Positions 1 through 9,108 of a stretch of DNA of 64,000 bases are shown here, piece after piece. Positions within the stretch are counted from its first letter, which is position 1. Each line of letters opens with the position of its first letter. The notes below the pieces were generated by a model that saw only the letters and a program-made list of their open reading frames with translations, made no database searches and was not told the DNA's origin. The DNA lies in assembly GCF_016863315.1 (NCBI RefSeq), contig NZ_BOOQ01000030.1:62001-126000 (forward strand), read 5' to 3'. The position numbers and the translations under genes are program-made. The DNA comes from Planotetraspora silvatica (GTDB taxonomy: Bacteria > Actinomycetota > Actinomycetes > Streptosporangiales > Streptosporangiaceae).

Positions 1-2982
1 ACGGAACTGCTGGCCGCCGACGGCGAGCAGGCCCTGGCCGTGAAGATCACCCCGATGCCCTTCCCCGGCAGCCCCGCCGACAAGGGACCGGCCGGCCTGT
101 CGTGGGTGGACGCCGGCGCCACGATGATGAACCGCAACTCGCCGACCTACCTGGCCTCCTCCGGCTGGGACTGGATGCCGGCGGTGCGCGACCGCGCCGC
201 GGGCATCTGGAACCACGTACGGCTCCGCTCGACCGGCCACGCGGTCATCGGCGACCCCCGCGTGGACACCAGGCTCCCCGGCCTGCCGGACACCGGCACC
301 GCCGAGGTGACGATCGTCGTCCCGGTGCGCAACGCCGACACGTCGGACAGGCGGGTGACGGTGTCCGCCTCGTTCGACGATGTCCACGTCTCCCAGACGG
401 TCACCGTTCCCGCAGGTCAGACAGTCGACGTCACCTTCACCCCCGACGCGTACGGCCGGCTGCGCCTGCGCGACCCCGAGCTGTGGTGGCCCAACGGATA
501 CGGCGAGCCCGCCCTGCACGACCTGACCCTCGTCGCCTCGGCCGACGGCGTGGAGAGCGACCGGCGCACCACCCGGTTCGGCATCCGCCAGTTCGGCTAC
601 GAGTACGAGGTGCCGCTGTCCTTCGGCGGCGAAGGCGGCGACGCGTACACCCAGTCGGTGGACCTGGGGCCGCAGGAGGCGCGGCACGTGCGGGTCAGGT
701 GCCTGACCCGGGCCACGAACTGGGGGAGTTCCCTGTGGAGCCTGTCGATCTTCGAGGGCGCCGTGCCGAGCACCGACCTGGCCTTACACAAGACGGCCAC
801 CGCCTCCACCGTGGACGAGACGTCTCACCAGCCCGGTAACGCCACCGACGGAGACCCGGACACGCGCTGGTCGTCGGCGTTCGAGGACGACCAGTGGATC
901 AGCGTCGACCTCGGGTCCGTCGTCGCCTTCGACCGGATCGACCTGTCCTGGGAGCAGGCCTACGCCAAGACGTACGTCATCCAGGTCTCCCGGGACGGCG
1001 ACACGTGGACCGACGCGAAGTCGGTGGACAACGGCGCCGTGCCGCTGCCGTTCAACCGGGCCTCGGCGAGCCTGCAGACCGTGGACTTCCCCGCCCGTAC
1101 GGCACGGCACATCAGGATCAGATGCCTGACCCGGGCCAGCAGTTGGGGGTCGTCGATGTGGAGCCTGTCGGTCATCGACAGCGCCGTGCCGGGCACCGAC
1201 CTGGCCCTGCACAAGACGGCCACCGCCTCGACAGTGGACGAGTCGTGGAACCAGCCCGGCAACGTCACCGACGGCGACCCGAACACGCGGTGGTCGTCGG
1301 CGTTCGAGGACGACCAGTGGGTCGGCGTCGACCTCGGCTCGGCCGTGACCTTCGACCGGGTCGTCATCGTGTGGGAGCAGGCCTACGCGAAGACGTACGT
1401 CATCCAGGTGTCCGACGACGGCGAGACCTGGACTGACGTGAAATCCGTCGACAACATCACGGTCCCGTTGAAGATCAGCGTCAATGGTGTCCGGGTGTTC
1501 TGCCGGGGCGGCAACTGGGGCTGGGACGAACTGCTGCGCCGCATGCCCCCCGAGCGCATGGACGCCGCCGTGCGGATGCACCGCGACATGAACTTCACCA
1601 TGATCCGCAACTGGGTGGGCAGCAGCAACCGGGAGGAGTTCTACGCCTCTTGCGACGAGCACGGCCTGCTCGTGTGGAACGACTTCCCCAACGCGTGGGC
1701 CATGGACCCGCCGGACCACCAGGCGTTCCTCGACCTGGCGCGCGACACCGTGCGCCGCTACCGCATCCATCCCAGCGTCGTCGTGTGGTGCGGGGCCAAC
1801 GAGGGCAATCCGCCCGCGCCGATCGACAAGGGCATGCGCGAGGCGGTCCAGGCGGAGGCGCCCGCCGTGCTGTACCAGAACAACTCGGCCGGGGGCATCG
1901 TCAGCGGCGGCGGCCCGTACGGCTGGATCGAGCCGGACCGCTACCACTCGCCGTCCACGTACGGCGGCGTCTTCGGCTTCCACACCGAGATCGGCATGCC
2001 GGTGGTGTCCACGGCCGAGAGCATGCGCAACCTCGTCGGTGGGGAGCCCGAGTGGCCGATCGGCGGAGCGTGGAACTACCACGACTGGAGCACCAGGGGG
2101 AACCAGGCGCCGCAGAACTACCAGGCCGCCATCGAGACCCGCCTCGGCACGGCCACCGGGCTGGACGACTTCACACGCAAGGCCCAGTTCGTGAACTACG
2201 AGAACCACCGCGCCATGTTCGAGGCGTGGAACGCTCACCTGTGGCAGGACGCCAGCGGCCTCATGCTCTGGATGTCCCACCCGGCCTGGCACAGCACGGT
2301 CTGGCAGACCTACGACTACGACTTCGACGTCAACGGCGCCTACTTCGGCGCCCGCAAGGCGTGCGAGCCGGTCCACGTCCAGGCCGACCCGGATGACTGG
2401 CAGGTCATCGCCGTCAACCACACTCCGCGGGCGCTCACCGGCGTGACGGTGACGGCGGCCGCGTTCGACCTCGGCGGACGTCGGCTCGGTGCCCCTCAGC
2501 GGATGAAGGTCGACGTCCAGCCGTCGGCCACGGAGAAGGCGTTCACGGCGGGGTGGACACCCGGCATGCCGGACTTCCATCTCCTCCGGCTGACACTGGA
2601 GGACGGCCGGGGCCGTGTGCTGTCGGAGAACGTCTACTGGCGGTATCGGGAGGCCGCCCACATGAGGGCGCTCAATGAGGCCCCGCAGGTGAAGGTGTCG
2701 GCCGACGCCGCGCGGGTGACCAGGACGGGGACGCGCCGCTCGCTCACCGCGACGGTCGTCAACCGCGGCTCGGCGGTCGCGGCGATGGTACGGCTGTCGC
2801 TCCTGGACGACCGGACCGGCGGGCGGGTGCTGCCGACCCTGTACGGCGACAACTACCTGTGGCTGCTACCCGGCGAGCCGCGGGCCGTCACCCTCTCCTG
2901 GCCCGCCGCGGCGCTGCCCTCCGACCGGCCCGCTCTGCGACTGGAGGGCTACAACGTGCCCCGGACGGTGACCCGGCCGTAG
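1..2982 (+). CDS. GH2 exo-beta-glycosidase (glucosaminidase/mannosidase type) with inserted discoidin repeats, 5' partial
   Basis: The frame is open from base 1, so the gene begins upstream and the ATG at 40 is internal. It belongs to glycoside hydrolase family 2, nearest in motifs to exo-beta-D-glucosaminidases and mannosyl-glycoprotein endo-mannosidases, retaining enzymes that act on amino-sugar or mannose chains. Visible landmarks in order: the end of the sugar-binding domain (SSGWDWMPAVRDR), an Ig-like domain with LWWPNGYGEP, and the TIM barrel starting at RVFCRGGNWGWDELLRR. The probable acid/base Glu is in WCGANEG (codon at 1801) and the probable nucleophile Glu is in FHTEIGMP (codon at 1987). 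C-terminal Ig-like domains follow. Two F5/8C (discoidin-like) repeats, 619-1047 and 1048-1470, sit between the Ig domain and the barrel; each starts with the second half of the domain and ends with the first half. Exact substrate is not decidable from sequence. Confidence 0.9.
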   Translation, partial: TELLAADGEQALAVKITPMPFPGSPADKGPAGLSWVDAGATMMNRNSPTYLASSGWDWMPAVRDRAAGIWNHVRLRSTGHAVIGDPRVDTRLPGLPDTGTAEVTIVVPVRNADTSDRRVTVSASFDDVHVSQTVTVPAGQTVDVTFTPDAYGRLRLRDPELWWPNGYGEPALHDLTLVASADGVESDRRTTRFGIRQFGYEYEVPLSFGGEGGDAYTQSVDLGPQEARHVRVRCLTRATNWGSSLWSLSIFEGAVPSTDLALHKTATASTVDETSHQPGNATDGDPDTRWSSAFEDDQWISVDLGSVVAFDRIDLSWEQAYAKTYVIQVSRDGDTWTDAKSVDNGAVPLPFNRASASLQTVDFPARTARHIRIRCLTRASSWGSSMWSLSVIDSAVPGTDLALHKTATASTVDESWNQPGNVTDGDPNTRWSSAFEDDQWVGVDLGSAVTFDRVVIVWEQAYAKTYVIQVSDDGETWTDVKSVDNITVPLKISVNGVRVFCRGGNWGWDELLRRMPPERMDAAVRMHRDMNFTMIRNWVGSSNREEFYASCDEHGLLVWNDFPNAWAMDPPDHQAFLDLARDTVRRYRIHPSVVVWCGANEGNPPAPIDKGMREAVQAEAPAVLYQNNSAGGIVSGGGPYGWIEPDRYHSPSTYGGVFGFHTEIGMPVVSTAESMRNLVGGEPEWPIGGAWNYHDWSTRGNQAPQNYQAAIETRLGTATGLDDFTRKAQFVNYENHRAMFEAWNAHLWQDASGLMLWMSHPAWHSTVWQTYDYDFDVNGAYFGARKACEPVHVQADPDDWQVIAVNHTPRALTGVTVTAAAFDLGGRRLGAPQRMKVDVQPSATEKAFTAGWTPGMPDFHLLRLTLEDGRGRVLSENVYWRYREAAHMRALNEAPQVKVSADAARVTRTGTRRSLTATVVNRGSAVAAMVRLSLLDDRTGGRVLPTLYGDNYLWLLPGEPRAVTLSWPAAALPSDRPALRLEGYNVPRTVTRP

Positions 2983-2994
2983 TCCATCTCGGTT

Positions 2995-3020
2995 CCCCGC
3001 CGTCCACCCGGGCGGCGGGG
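2995..3020 (+). terminator. Intrinsic terminator after the GH2 gene
   Basis: A perfect 8-bp inverted repeat, CCCCGCCG and CGGCGGGG, with a 10-nt loop starts 12 bases after the GH2 stop codon. There is no T-run, as is common for actinomycete terminators. Confidence 0.6.
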
Positions 3021-3076
3021 GGCCTTCGGCCGAACATCATCGGGACGGGCATCGTGGCGTGCCTTAGAGTCGGAAT

Positions 3077-3649
3077 GTGCCGTTACTTGCCACGCCCGCT
3101 CTGCCTCCCGGCTCGATGGCGGCGCTGACGCAGCCCGAGATCCGTTTGAACGGCGTAGTGCTCCGGCCCTGGCAGGTGTCGGATCATCCGGCTGTCGTGG
3201 CGGGCTACGCCGATCCTGCCATTCAGCGCTGGCACTGCCGATCGATGACCGAAGACGAGGCCCGCGATTGGATAGGTGCCTGGCCGGGCCGGTGGCGCGG
3301 TGAGACCGGTGCCGGGTGGGCCGTACTCGACGCGGGGGACGTCGCCGGGCAGATCAGCCTGCGTCGGATCGATCTTTTCGAAGGCCTGGCCGAGGTGTCG
3401 TACTGGGTACTGCCCGGAGCGCGCGGTCGACGCATCGCCCCGCGAGCGTTGTCAGCGCTCAGCGCGTGGTGCTTCGAAACGCTCCGGCTGCACCGCGTCG
3501 AGTTGTGCCACTCGACGGCGAACGTCGCGTCCTGCAGGGTCGCCCACCACGCCGGCTTCGCCGTAGAGGGTACGAAACGGGGCGAGGCCCGCCATGCCGA
3601 TGGCTGGGACGACATGCACCTCCATGCCCGCCTCGACGACGACGCCTGA
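3077..3649 (+). CDS. GNAT-family N-acetyltransferase (RimJ/RimL-like)
   Basis: The protein is 190 residues from a GTG start at 3077. An ATG at 3116 (residue 14) is an equally plausible start, and neither has a clear ribosome binding site. It should transfer acetyl from acetyl-CoA to an amine; the target is unknown. Family features seen: an opening strand (VVLRPW), the acetyl-CoA loop (LPGARGRRIAPRAL), and the conserved late segment NVASCRVAHHAGF, which corresponds to the N-xx-S-xx-V-xxx-GF signature of RimJ/RimL-type enzymes. Length is normal for the family. It stands alone between the GH2 terminator and a gene remnant on the other strand. Confidence 0.85.
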   Translation: MPLLATPALPPGSMAALTQPEIRLNGVVLRPWQVSDHPAVVAGYADPAIQRWHCRSMTEDEARDWIGAWPGRWRGETGAGWAVLDAGDVAGQISLRRIDLFEGLAEVSYWVLPGARGRRIAPRALSALSAWCFETLRLHRVELCHSTANVASCRVAHHAGFAVEGTKRGEARHADGWDDMHLHARLDDDA

Positions 3650-3717
3650 CGCGGGCGGGCGATAGCCGTACCCCGGCGCACGTGAGGCCGGGCAAGATCG
3701 CTTGCCCACGCTGCCGT

Positions 3718-3942
3718 TTATGCCACGGCGGGCACATAAGGGAAGGTCCGTGACGGCTTCCCTGTGACGGACTCCTTGGTGATCCCGATGCTGACCGGCG
3801 TGTTGCCGGCGAAGGAGAACATCACGTCCGGGGCGTTGTCGGTCAGGGTGCGGCCGTTCCACCCCGCGAACCCGAACGAGGCGGGTGTGCCGACGCGGTA
3901 CGGAAGCATGTTGGGCAGGAACGCGTCGGTCGGATCGGATGA
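3718..3942 (-). pseudogene. 3'-terminal remnant of a DUF4331-type protein
   Basis: On the minus strand a 74-codon stretch ending in TAA reads like the extreme C-terminus of DUF4331 proteins: NMLPYRVGTPASFGFAGWNG, then TLTDNAPDVMFSFAGNT and TFPYVPA. The frame is closed upstream by the TGA of the histidine kinase gene, so everything N-terminal is missing. There is no ribosome binding site before the only ATG (3909). The family assignment is from memory of conserved tail motifs and is moderately sure. The fragment is probably not translated. Confidence 0.5.
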
Positions 3943-5358
3943 TCAGAAGTCAGACGGCCCTCCCGGCGGCGATGCGGCCGGGAGCCGGAGAACGAACCGC
4001 GCGCCGCACAGGCTGTCCTCGATCCCGAGGGTCCCGCCGCCGGCCTCCGCGATCTGCCGGGCGATCGTCAGTCCGAGCCCGGCCCCTCCGGCGGACGTGG
4101 TGCGTGGGGGGTCCAGCCGGGTGAACCTCTGGAACACCAGCTCACGTTTGTCCGGATCGATGCCCGGGCCGTCATCGATCACTTCCATGACCGCGACGCC
4201 GTGCGGGAAGCCTGGATCATCGAGGGAGGCGCTCGGCTCCTGCCGTACGGAGACTCTGAGCGCGATCTGGGCGTGCCGCTCGGCGTTGTCGATGAGGTTG
4301 GTGAACAGGCGTGCCAGCCGTGACCTGTCGCCCAGCACGACCACGCCGGGGTCGATCGAGGTGTCGATCCGCTTGGCCGGCGGCCGGGAGCACAGCTCCG
4401 CGGCGACGAGTTCGGACAGGTCGACGGGCTCGTGGGCGCCCGCCATCCCCGATTCGAGCTGCGTGATGGTCACCAGGTTCTGCGCGATCGCCTGCAGGCG
4501 ATCGAGGCGGGGCATGACGGCTGCGCCGAGCGCCGTCACGCTGGTCTCGTCGGGCGCGAGCAGAGCGTCTTCGACCTCCGCGCGCATGGCGGTGACAGGA
4601 GTCCGCAGGTCATGGGAGACGTCGGCGACCATCTGGCGCTGCCGGTCCAGCGCGGTCCGCAGCTCCCGCAGCGCCACGTGCAGCCGGCACAGCGTGTGGT
4701 TGACGCTCTCCGCGAGCTCGTGGATCTCGTCGTCGGTGGGAGGCACGGGAACACGGCGTCCGGAGCTGGCCGCGTTGATCTGGTCGAGTTCGCTCCGGAT
4801 CGCGGTCACGGGTCGTAGGGAGGCGACGACCGTCCGACGGCCGAGGCAGGTGACGATCACGGCCAGCAAGGCCGCCAAGCCGCCGACCAGCGTGGCCAGT
4901 CGCGGGTCCACCCAGAAGGGGACCGCGGGTGAGGCGGCGTAGACGATCCATCGCTCGCCGCGGCGATGGACGCGCTGTGCGACCACGAGGTCGCATCTGC
5001 CGGAGTGGACTCCTCCGCAGACGACGGACGTGGAGGCGTTCCTCCCTTCTGGGGTGAACGCCGCGATGGGCGGCCTCCCTCGCAGGTCCGGAGTCGAGGC
5101 GACGACATGGCGGCGTGAGTCGACGACCTGGATGCTCCGCAGTGGGAGGGTCGCGAGGGGGTATTGCAGCCGCCCCTGCTCCAACTGGATGGCCACGCGC
5201 GCTCCCGCCGCGGTGATCTCCTCGGTGGCGGACTCGACGGCGTAACGCTCAATCGCGACCATGACAACGGTGGCCAGCAGCGCGGACAGCACAGTGGCCA
5301 CGACACCGGTGAACAGAGTGACGCGTGTGGTGATCGAGAGTCGGCGTCTCGCACTCAT
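3943..5358 (-). CDS. Sensor histidine kinase, no adjacent response regulator
   Basis: Start at the ATG at 5358, preceded by GGGGGAG five bases upstream; a longer in-frame start lacks a binding site. The protein is 471 residues. Order: transmembrane helix about 12-35, a periplasmic region of about 115 residues, a second helix about 152-172, a HAMP linker, then the H-box VSHDLRTPV with phospho-accepting His about residue 249, the N-box LFTNLIDNAERHA, G1 DDGPGID and G2 GAGLGL. This is a complete HisKA-HATPase sensor kinase that autophosphorylates and passes phosphate to a response regulator. No regulator gene lies on either side: downstream is the DUF4331 remnant and upstream is a Ser/Thr kinase on the same strand. 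Partner and stimulus are unknown. Confidence 0.92.
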   Translation of the reverse strand: MSARRRLSITTRVTLFTGVVATVLSALLATVVMVAIERYAVESATEEITAAGARVAIQLEQGRLQYPLATLPLRSIQVVDSRRHVVASTPDLRGRPPIAAFTPEGRNASTSVVCGGVHSGRCDLVVAQRVHRRGERWIVYAASPAVPFWVDPRLATLVGGLAALLAVIVTCLGRRTVVASLRPVTAIRSELDQINAASSGRRVPVPPTDDEIHELAESVNHTLCRLHVALRELRTALDRQRQMVADVSHDLRTPVTAMRAEVEDALLAPDETSVTALGAAVMPRLDRLQAIAQNLVTITQLESGMAGAHEPVDLSELVAAELCSRPPAKRIDTSIDPGVVVLGDRSRLARLFTNLIDNAERHAQIALRVSVRQEPSASLDDPGFPHGVAVMEVIDDGPGIDPDKRELVFQRFTRLDPPRTTSAGGAGLGLTIARQIAEAGGGTLGIEDSLCGARFVLRLPAASPPGGPSDF

Positions 5359-5483
5359 TCCACTCCCCCTGTCAGTGGACCACATGGCCGCCCGGTCGCG
5401 GCAGCGGGGTTCCACTACGGGGGACTGTGCGCCGGTGCGATGGACGCGGCGACTCACGCCGGCGATCTACTGGCTCACTGGCG

Positions 5484-7478
5484 CTACCCGCGGTTGCGGG
5501 CCTGCGAAGGCACGCTGGACGCGGCGCCTTGCTTGGAAGTGGTGTCCTGCTTGGCCTTGGCGTCGCCGCGGGGCCTGGCGCTCGGCCTGGTGCCCGACTT
5601 GGTGCCCGGCTTGTGGCCGGACTCGGCGTTCGGCATGTGGCCGGGTTCGCCGGACGGGCCACGCGGAGGCCTGCCGGTGTGGGGTTCCGTGGTCGGGGCC
5701 GGTTCGGCGCAGGAGGCGCCCTTGTGTACGGCCCTTGCGGAGTCCTCGGCCGTGCCGAGAGCGGAACCGACCTTCACCGTGACCTTTCGGACGTCCGCGT
5801 ATCCGCACTGGGGGGTCTTGAACCGCACTCTGAGCTTCTGGTCGTACACCGAGTGGCCTGACAGTTCGACCCGCCGTTTGGAGGTGCGTTCCACGGTCTT
5901 CGGGCCCACGGTGATCGTCTGGCGGAAGGTGGCCGTCAGCGTGACGGGGTCCGGCGTGACGTTCCTGACCCTGACCGAGAGAGTGCTGCCGTTCCAGGAG
6001 GAGATCGACACAGTGGGCGGCGTGCACGGGTCGCCCTTCACCGCGACGACCTCGCTCCGCGCCCCAACGGACGTCTTCGTGGTCGTCGACACCGTGACCT
6101 GCCGGTATACGGTCTCGCCGCAGCTCGGCGTGGCGAACCCCCCGTCGATCGCCCGGTTGTAGGCGGTGGAGCCCGTGAGGACGAACGTCGTCGTACGGCC
6201 CGCCGTGAGCGTGGACGCGGACGCCCCCTCGGCGAAGCGCACGGTGAGGGTGACGCTCTTCGGCGTCGACGTCCTCGCCCGGATCGTGGCGGTGCGCCCG
6301 TCGAAGCCGGCGATGGTCAGGTCGCTCACCTTGACCGCGACGGGGGCCGGTGCGCGTGTACGGCTCGGGGTGGGACTCGGGGTCGGTGTCCGGGTCGGTG
6401 TCGGAGAGGCATGGTGAGTGCCAGGCGAGGTCGTCTGCGGCGCGGAGGCGTCGGAAATGGTCGCGTCATGGCGATCGACGGCGAGCACGGCCACCGCTGT
6501 CACGGCCACCGCGAGCGCCCCGGCTCCGATCAGGACCCGCGGCCCGTGGCGCAGTGACCGCTTCCGCCTGGTCCGCGCGGGGGTGGTGATCGTCCGTGGC
6601 GCCGGCGTTGCCAGGGGTAAGCCCGGGGCCAGAGGGGCGGCCAGTTCAGCGAGGTGACGCCGGCCGCGACGCTCCCACTCCGGCCCGTACGCTCCGAGCG
6701 CCGTCGTCTCCAGTTCGCCGATGAACGCCCCGGCGGTCACGGGGCGGTCCGCCGGATTCTTGGCCAGCCCCCGGCTCACCAGGTTCCTGACCGAGCCCGG
6801 CACGGCCTCCACGGGGATCGCCGCGCTCTGGTGCAGGTGGGGGAGGGCCGCCGGGTGGTCCGCTCGGTACGGTTCGCGCCCGGTGAGGCACTCGAAGAAG
6901 ACGCACGTCGCCGCGTAGATGTCGGTCGCGGGGCCGGCAGGCGCACCGTTCCACTGCTCGGGCGCCATGTAGGGCGGGGTGCCCGCGAGCATGCCCGGGC
7001 CGCCGTCCATGACGGTGGCGATGCCGAAATCGGTCAGCTTGCTGAACCCGTCGGCCTGGACGAGGACGTTCCCGGGTTTGCCGTCGCGATGGACGATGCC
7101 GGCGCCGTGCGCGGTGGACAACCCGAGCAGCGAGCTCTTCAGTATGGCCAGCGCCGCCTCCGGGCTGGTGGAACCGTACTCGTCGAGGATCTCGCGGAGC
7201 GACACGCCGTCCACGAACTCCATGACGACGGCGGCGCCGAGAGGGCTCTCGACAAGCCCGTAGCAGTGCACGATGTGCGGATCGCCGAGTTCGATCATCC
7301 GGCGGACCTGGTCGCGGAACGCGAGGCGGAAGCGGGAGTCGGAGCTGAGCTCGTCGCTCAGATATTTGATCGCGACAGGGACGCCGGTCTCCGTGTACGT
7401 GGCGAGGACGACCTGGCCGCTCCTTCCGGACCCGAGCACGCGTTCTTCCCGGTATCCCGGGATGGGCCAGGCGTTCAT
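5484..7478 (-). CDS. Receptor-type serine/threonine protein kinase with duplicated ectodomain
   Basis: The ATG at 7478 is chosen because GGGGGA precedes it by about 7 bases. The protein is 664 residues. Cytoplasmic kinase domain: glycine loop GSGRSGQV, Lys38 in AIK, catalytic loop HRDGKPGN at 130-137, DFG at 150-152 and APE at 172-174. A proline/threonine-rich linker and one transmembrane helix (about 313-335) follow, then a second Pro/Thr-rich spacer. Outside the membrane are two copies of a beta-rich domain (about 382-485 and 488-590), each with a Cys pair (453/485 and 558/590), then a basic low-complexity tail. The usual HRD(L/V/I)K is HRDGK here. PASTA repeats are absent, so the ligand differs from that of PknB-type kinases. 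It shares the strand with the histidine kinase 125 bases downstream. Confidence 0.93.
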   Translation of the reverse strand: MNAWPIPGYREERVLGSGRSGQVVLATYTETGVPVAIKYLSDELSSDSRFRLAFRDQVRRMIELGDPHIVHCYGLVESPLGAAVVMEFVDGVSLREILDEYGSTSPEAALAILKSSLLGLSTAHGAGIVHRDGKPGNVLVQADGFSKLTDFGIATVMDGGPGMLAGTPPYMAPEQWNGAPAGPATDIYAATCVFFECLTGREPYRADHPAALPHLHQSAAIPVEAVPGSVRNLVSRGLAKNPADRPVTAGAFIGELETTALGAYGPEWERRGRRHLAELAAPLAPGLPLATPAPRTITTPARTRRKRSLRHGPRVLIGAGALAVAVTAVAVLAVDRHDATISDASAPQTTSPGTHHASPTPTRTPTPSPTPSRTRAPAPVAVKVSDLTIAGFDGRTATIRARTSTPKSVTLTVRFAEGASASTLTAGRTTTFVLTGSTAYNRAIDGGFATPSCGETVYRQVTVSTTTKTSVGARSEVVAVKGDPCTPPTVSISSWNGSTLSVRVRNVTPDPVTLTATFRQTITVGPKTVERTSKRRVELSGHSVYDQKLRVRFKTPQCGYADVRKVTVKVGSALGTAEDSARAVHKGASCAEPAPTTEPHTGRPPRGPSGEPGHMPNAESGHKPGTKSGTRPSARPRGDAKAKQDTTSKQGAASSVPSQARNRG

Positions 7479-7641
7479 CGTTTTCCCCCGGAGTGATGAC
7501 GCTCCCGAGTCCCTGGATGTACGCCTCATCGAATACGTGGATCGGCAGGGGATTGGTAGATCATCACTGTGATCGCTCAGTTACGGACAGGTACGGCGTT
7601 CAAGCATATGTCAGGGTTTATGGATTAGATTCCTTTAAGTA

Positions 7642-7660
7642 ACTAAATGCTACATTTGGT
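7642..7660. promoter_or_regulatory. Near-palindrome in the AT-rich region upstream of the Ser/Thr kinase
   Basis: The gap 7479-7770 contains no gene. Within it about 7590-7680 is conspicuously AT-rich for this genome and holds ACTAAATG-CTA-CATTTGGT, a 19-bp inverted repeat with one mismatch. This fits a promoter/operator for the kinase gene reading leftwards; no regulator can be named. Confidence 0.35.
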
Positions 7661-7770
7661 AGACATTTCGCGGATGGTGTTTCCGTGCAGCTCAGGGGAT
7701 GGCGGGCGATCACACGCCCCGAATCGGGGAGTCGCACGGGCTGCGGCAAAACGGCACGGTGATCCAGGAT

Positions 7771-8955
7771 TCATTCGGCGAGAGCTGCTGCGCGCCGGGC
7801 CCGGGGTTTCGGAGCGACGGTGACGATGATCGCCAGGGCGCAGACGACGGCGATCGCCGCGACCGCGGCGGGCACTCCGGTCCGCGACGTCCCGAGCGGC
7901 AACAGCAGGATGACGGTGACGCAGCCCAGAATCACCGCGGGATGGATGACGGGCTTCGCCAGGATCGACGCGTGGACCATCCAGAGCAGGATGAGGAACA
8001 CGCCGACAGGGATCGCGACGGCGTAGCAGACGGCGAGGGGTGATGTGTTGAGGTCGTGTCCGGTCTGCTCGACCGCGACCTCAAGGCCGGCGCCGAGGGC
8101 CGCGAGGGCCGCGAAGAGGCCGTAATGGCCGTATCCCCACAGGTAGGAACGATGGCGACGGACGCTGAGACCGTCGCCGGCCGGTGCGAGGAAGTACAGC
8201 CACCAGAGGGCGAACAGCAGGGCGAGACCGGAGACGGCGATGAGGACGAGAGAGCCGCTGACCTCGTCCGCCTTGATCGCTCCTTCGACGCTCCTTGTCG
8301 CGGCGAGGACGCTCTCGCCCAGCAGGATGATCGTGAACAGGCCGTAGCGCTCGGCGATGTGGTGCGGGTGCCAGTTGGTGGGTCTGGTCCGTTCGGCCCA
8401 GCGTGGCACCGCGAGTTCCAAGGCGACCAGGCAGGCGAAGAACGGTACTTGAGCCGATGGCGGCAGGGCGCCCGTTTCTGAAAGGACGAGGCGGAGTGCC
8501 CAGGCGGCCTGCATGAGGCTGATCCCGGCGGCGTAGCGCAGTGCGGTGCGCCGGCTCGCCGCGTCGTCGGCGCCGGCCCGCAGCCATTGGGCGACGAGCC
8601 CGATCCTCATGATGATGTAGCCGAACGTGACCGCGCGATAGTCGGAGTGGTCGGCCGCGGCCGGCACGCCGGCGGCGAGGACCAGCACGCCCGCCATCTG
8701 CACCATGGTCAGCAGCCGGTAGGCGGCGTCGTCGGTGTCGTAGGACGAGGCGAACCAGGTGAAGTTCATCCACGCCCACCAGATCGCGAAGAAGACCTGG
8801 AGGAACGGGACGAGCCCGGCCAGGGCGTGACCGTCGGCGATATCGTGTCCGAACTGGGCGGTGACGGCCGCGATCGCGACCACGAAGGTGAGGTCGAAGA
8901 GCAACTCGAGCTGGCTTGAGACGCGGTGTGGCTCGTCGATCGCACGCGCGCTCAT
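7771..8955 (-). CDS. ltrA: Low temperature requirement protein A (LtrA) family membrane protein
   Basis: The start is placed at the ATG at 8955, 23 codons inside a longer open frame, because the conserved block begins just after it. The protein is 394 residues with about ten hydrophobic helices. Diagnostic LtrA motifs: ELLFDLTFVVAI near the N-terminus, WWAWMNFTWFAS, the mid-protein HHIAERYGLFTIILLGES, and GYGHYGLF. The family was named for growth of Listeria at low temperature; its biochemical role is not established. It lies between the kinase and the NB-ARC gene on the same strand and shows no operon-specific context. Confidence 0.9.
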   Translation of the reverse strand: MSARAIDEPHRVSSQLELLFDLTFVVAIAAVTAQFGHDIADGHALAGLVPFLQVFFAIWWAWMNFTWFASSYDTDDAAYRLLTMVQMAGVLVLAAGVPAAADHSDYRAVTFGYIIMRIGLVAQWLRAGADDAASRRTALRYAAGISLMQAAWALRLVLSETGALPPSAQVPFFACLVALELAVPRWAERTRPTNWHPHHIAERYGLFTIILLGESVLAATRSVEGAIKADEVSGSLVLIAVSGLALLFALWWLYFLAPAGDGLSVRRHRSYLWGYGHYGLFAALAALGAGLEVAVEQTGHDLNTSPLAVCYAVAIPVGVFLILLWMVHASILAKPVIHPAVILGCVTVILLLPLGTSRTGVPAAVAAIAVVCALAIIVTVAPKPRARRAAALAE

Positions 8956-9108
8956 CCGGATCCGGACTCTGATGCCTGCTGATGGCAAGATCTTGCTCCT
9001 GTCGCCGCGCGTCTTCGTCCTCACAGAAGACCGGGCAGGGCTCCGATCTGTGACACCTGAGCGACGCCGACCCCGTTCGTGTGGCCGAGATCTGCTTGCG
9101 CCCGTTCA

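Noticed and set aside
784-2661. Long open frame antisense to the GH2 gene
   Set aside because: Arg/Val/Gly-rich with no family motif; explained by GC-rich third positions of the real gene on the other strand.
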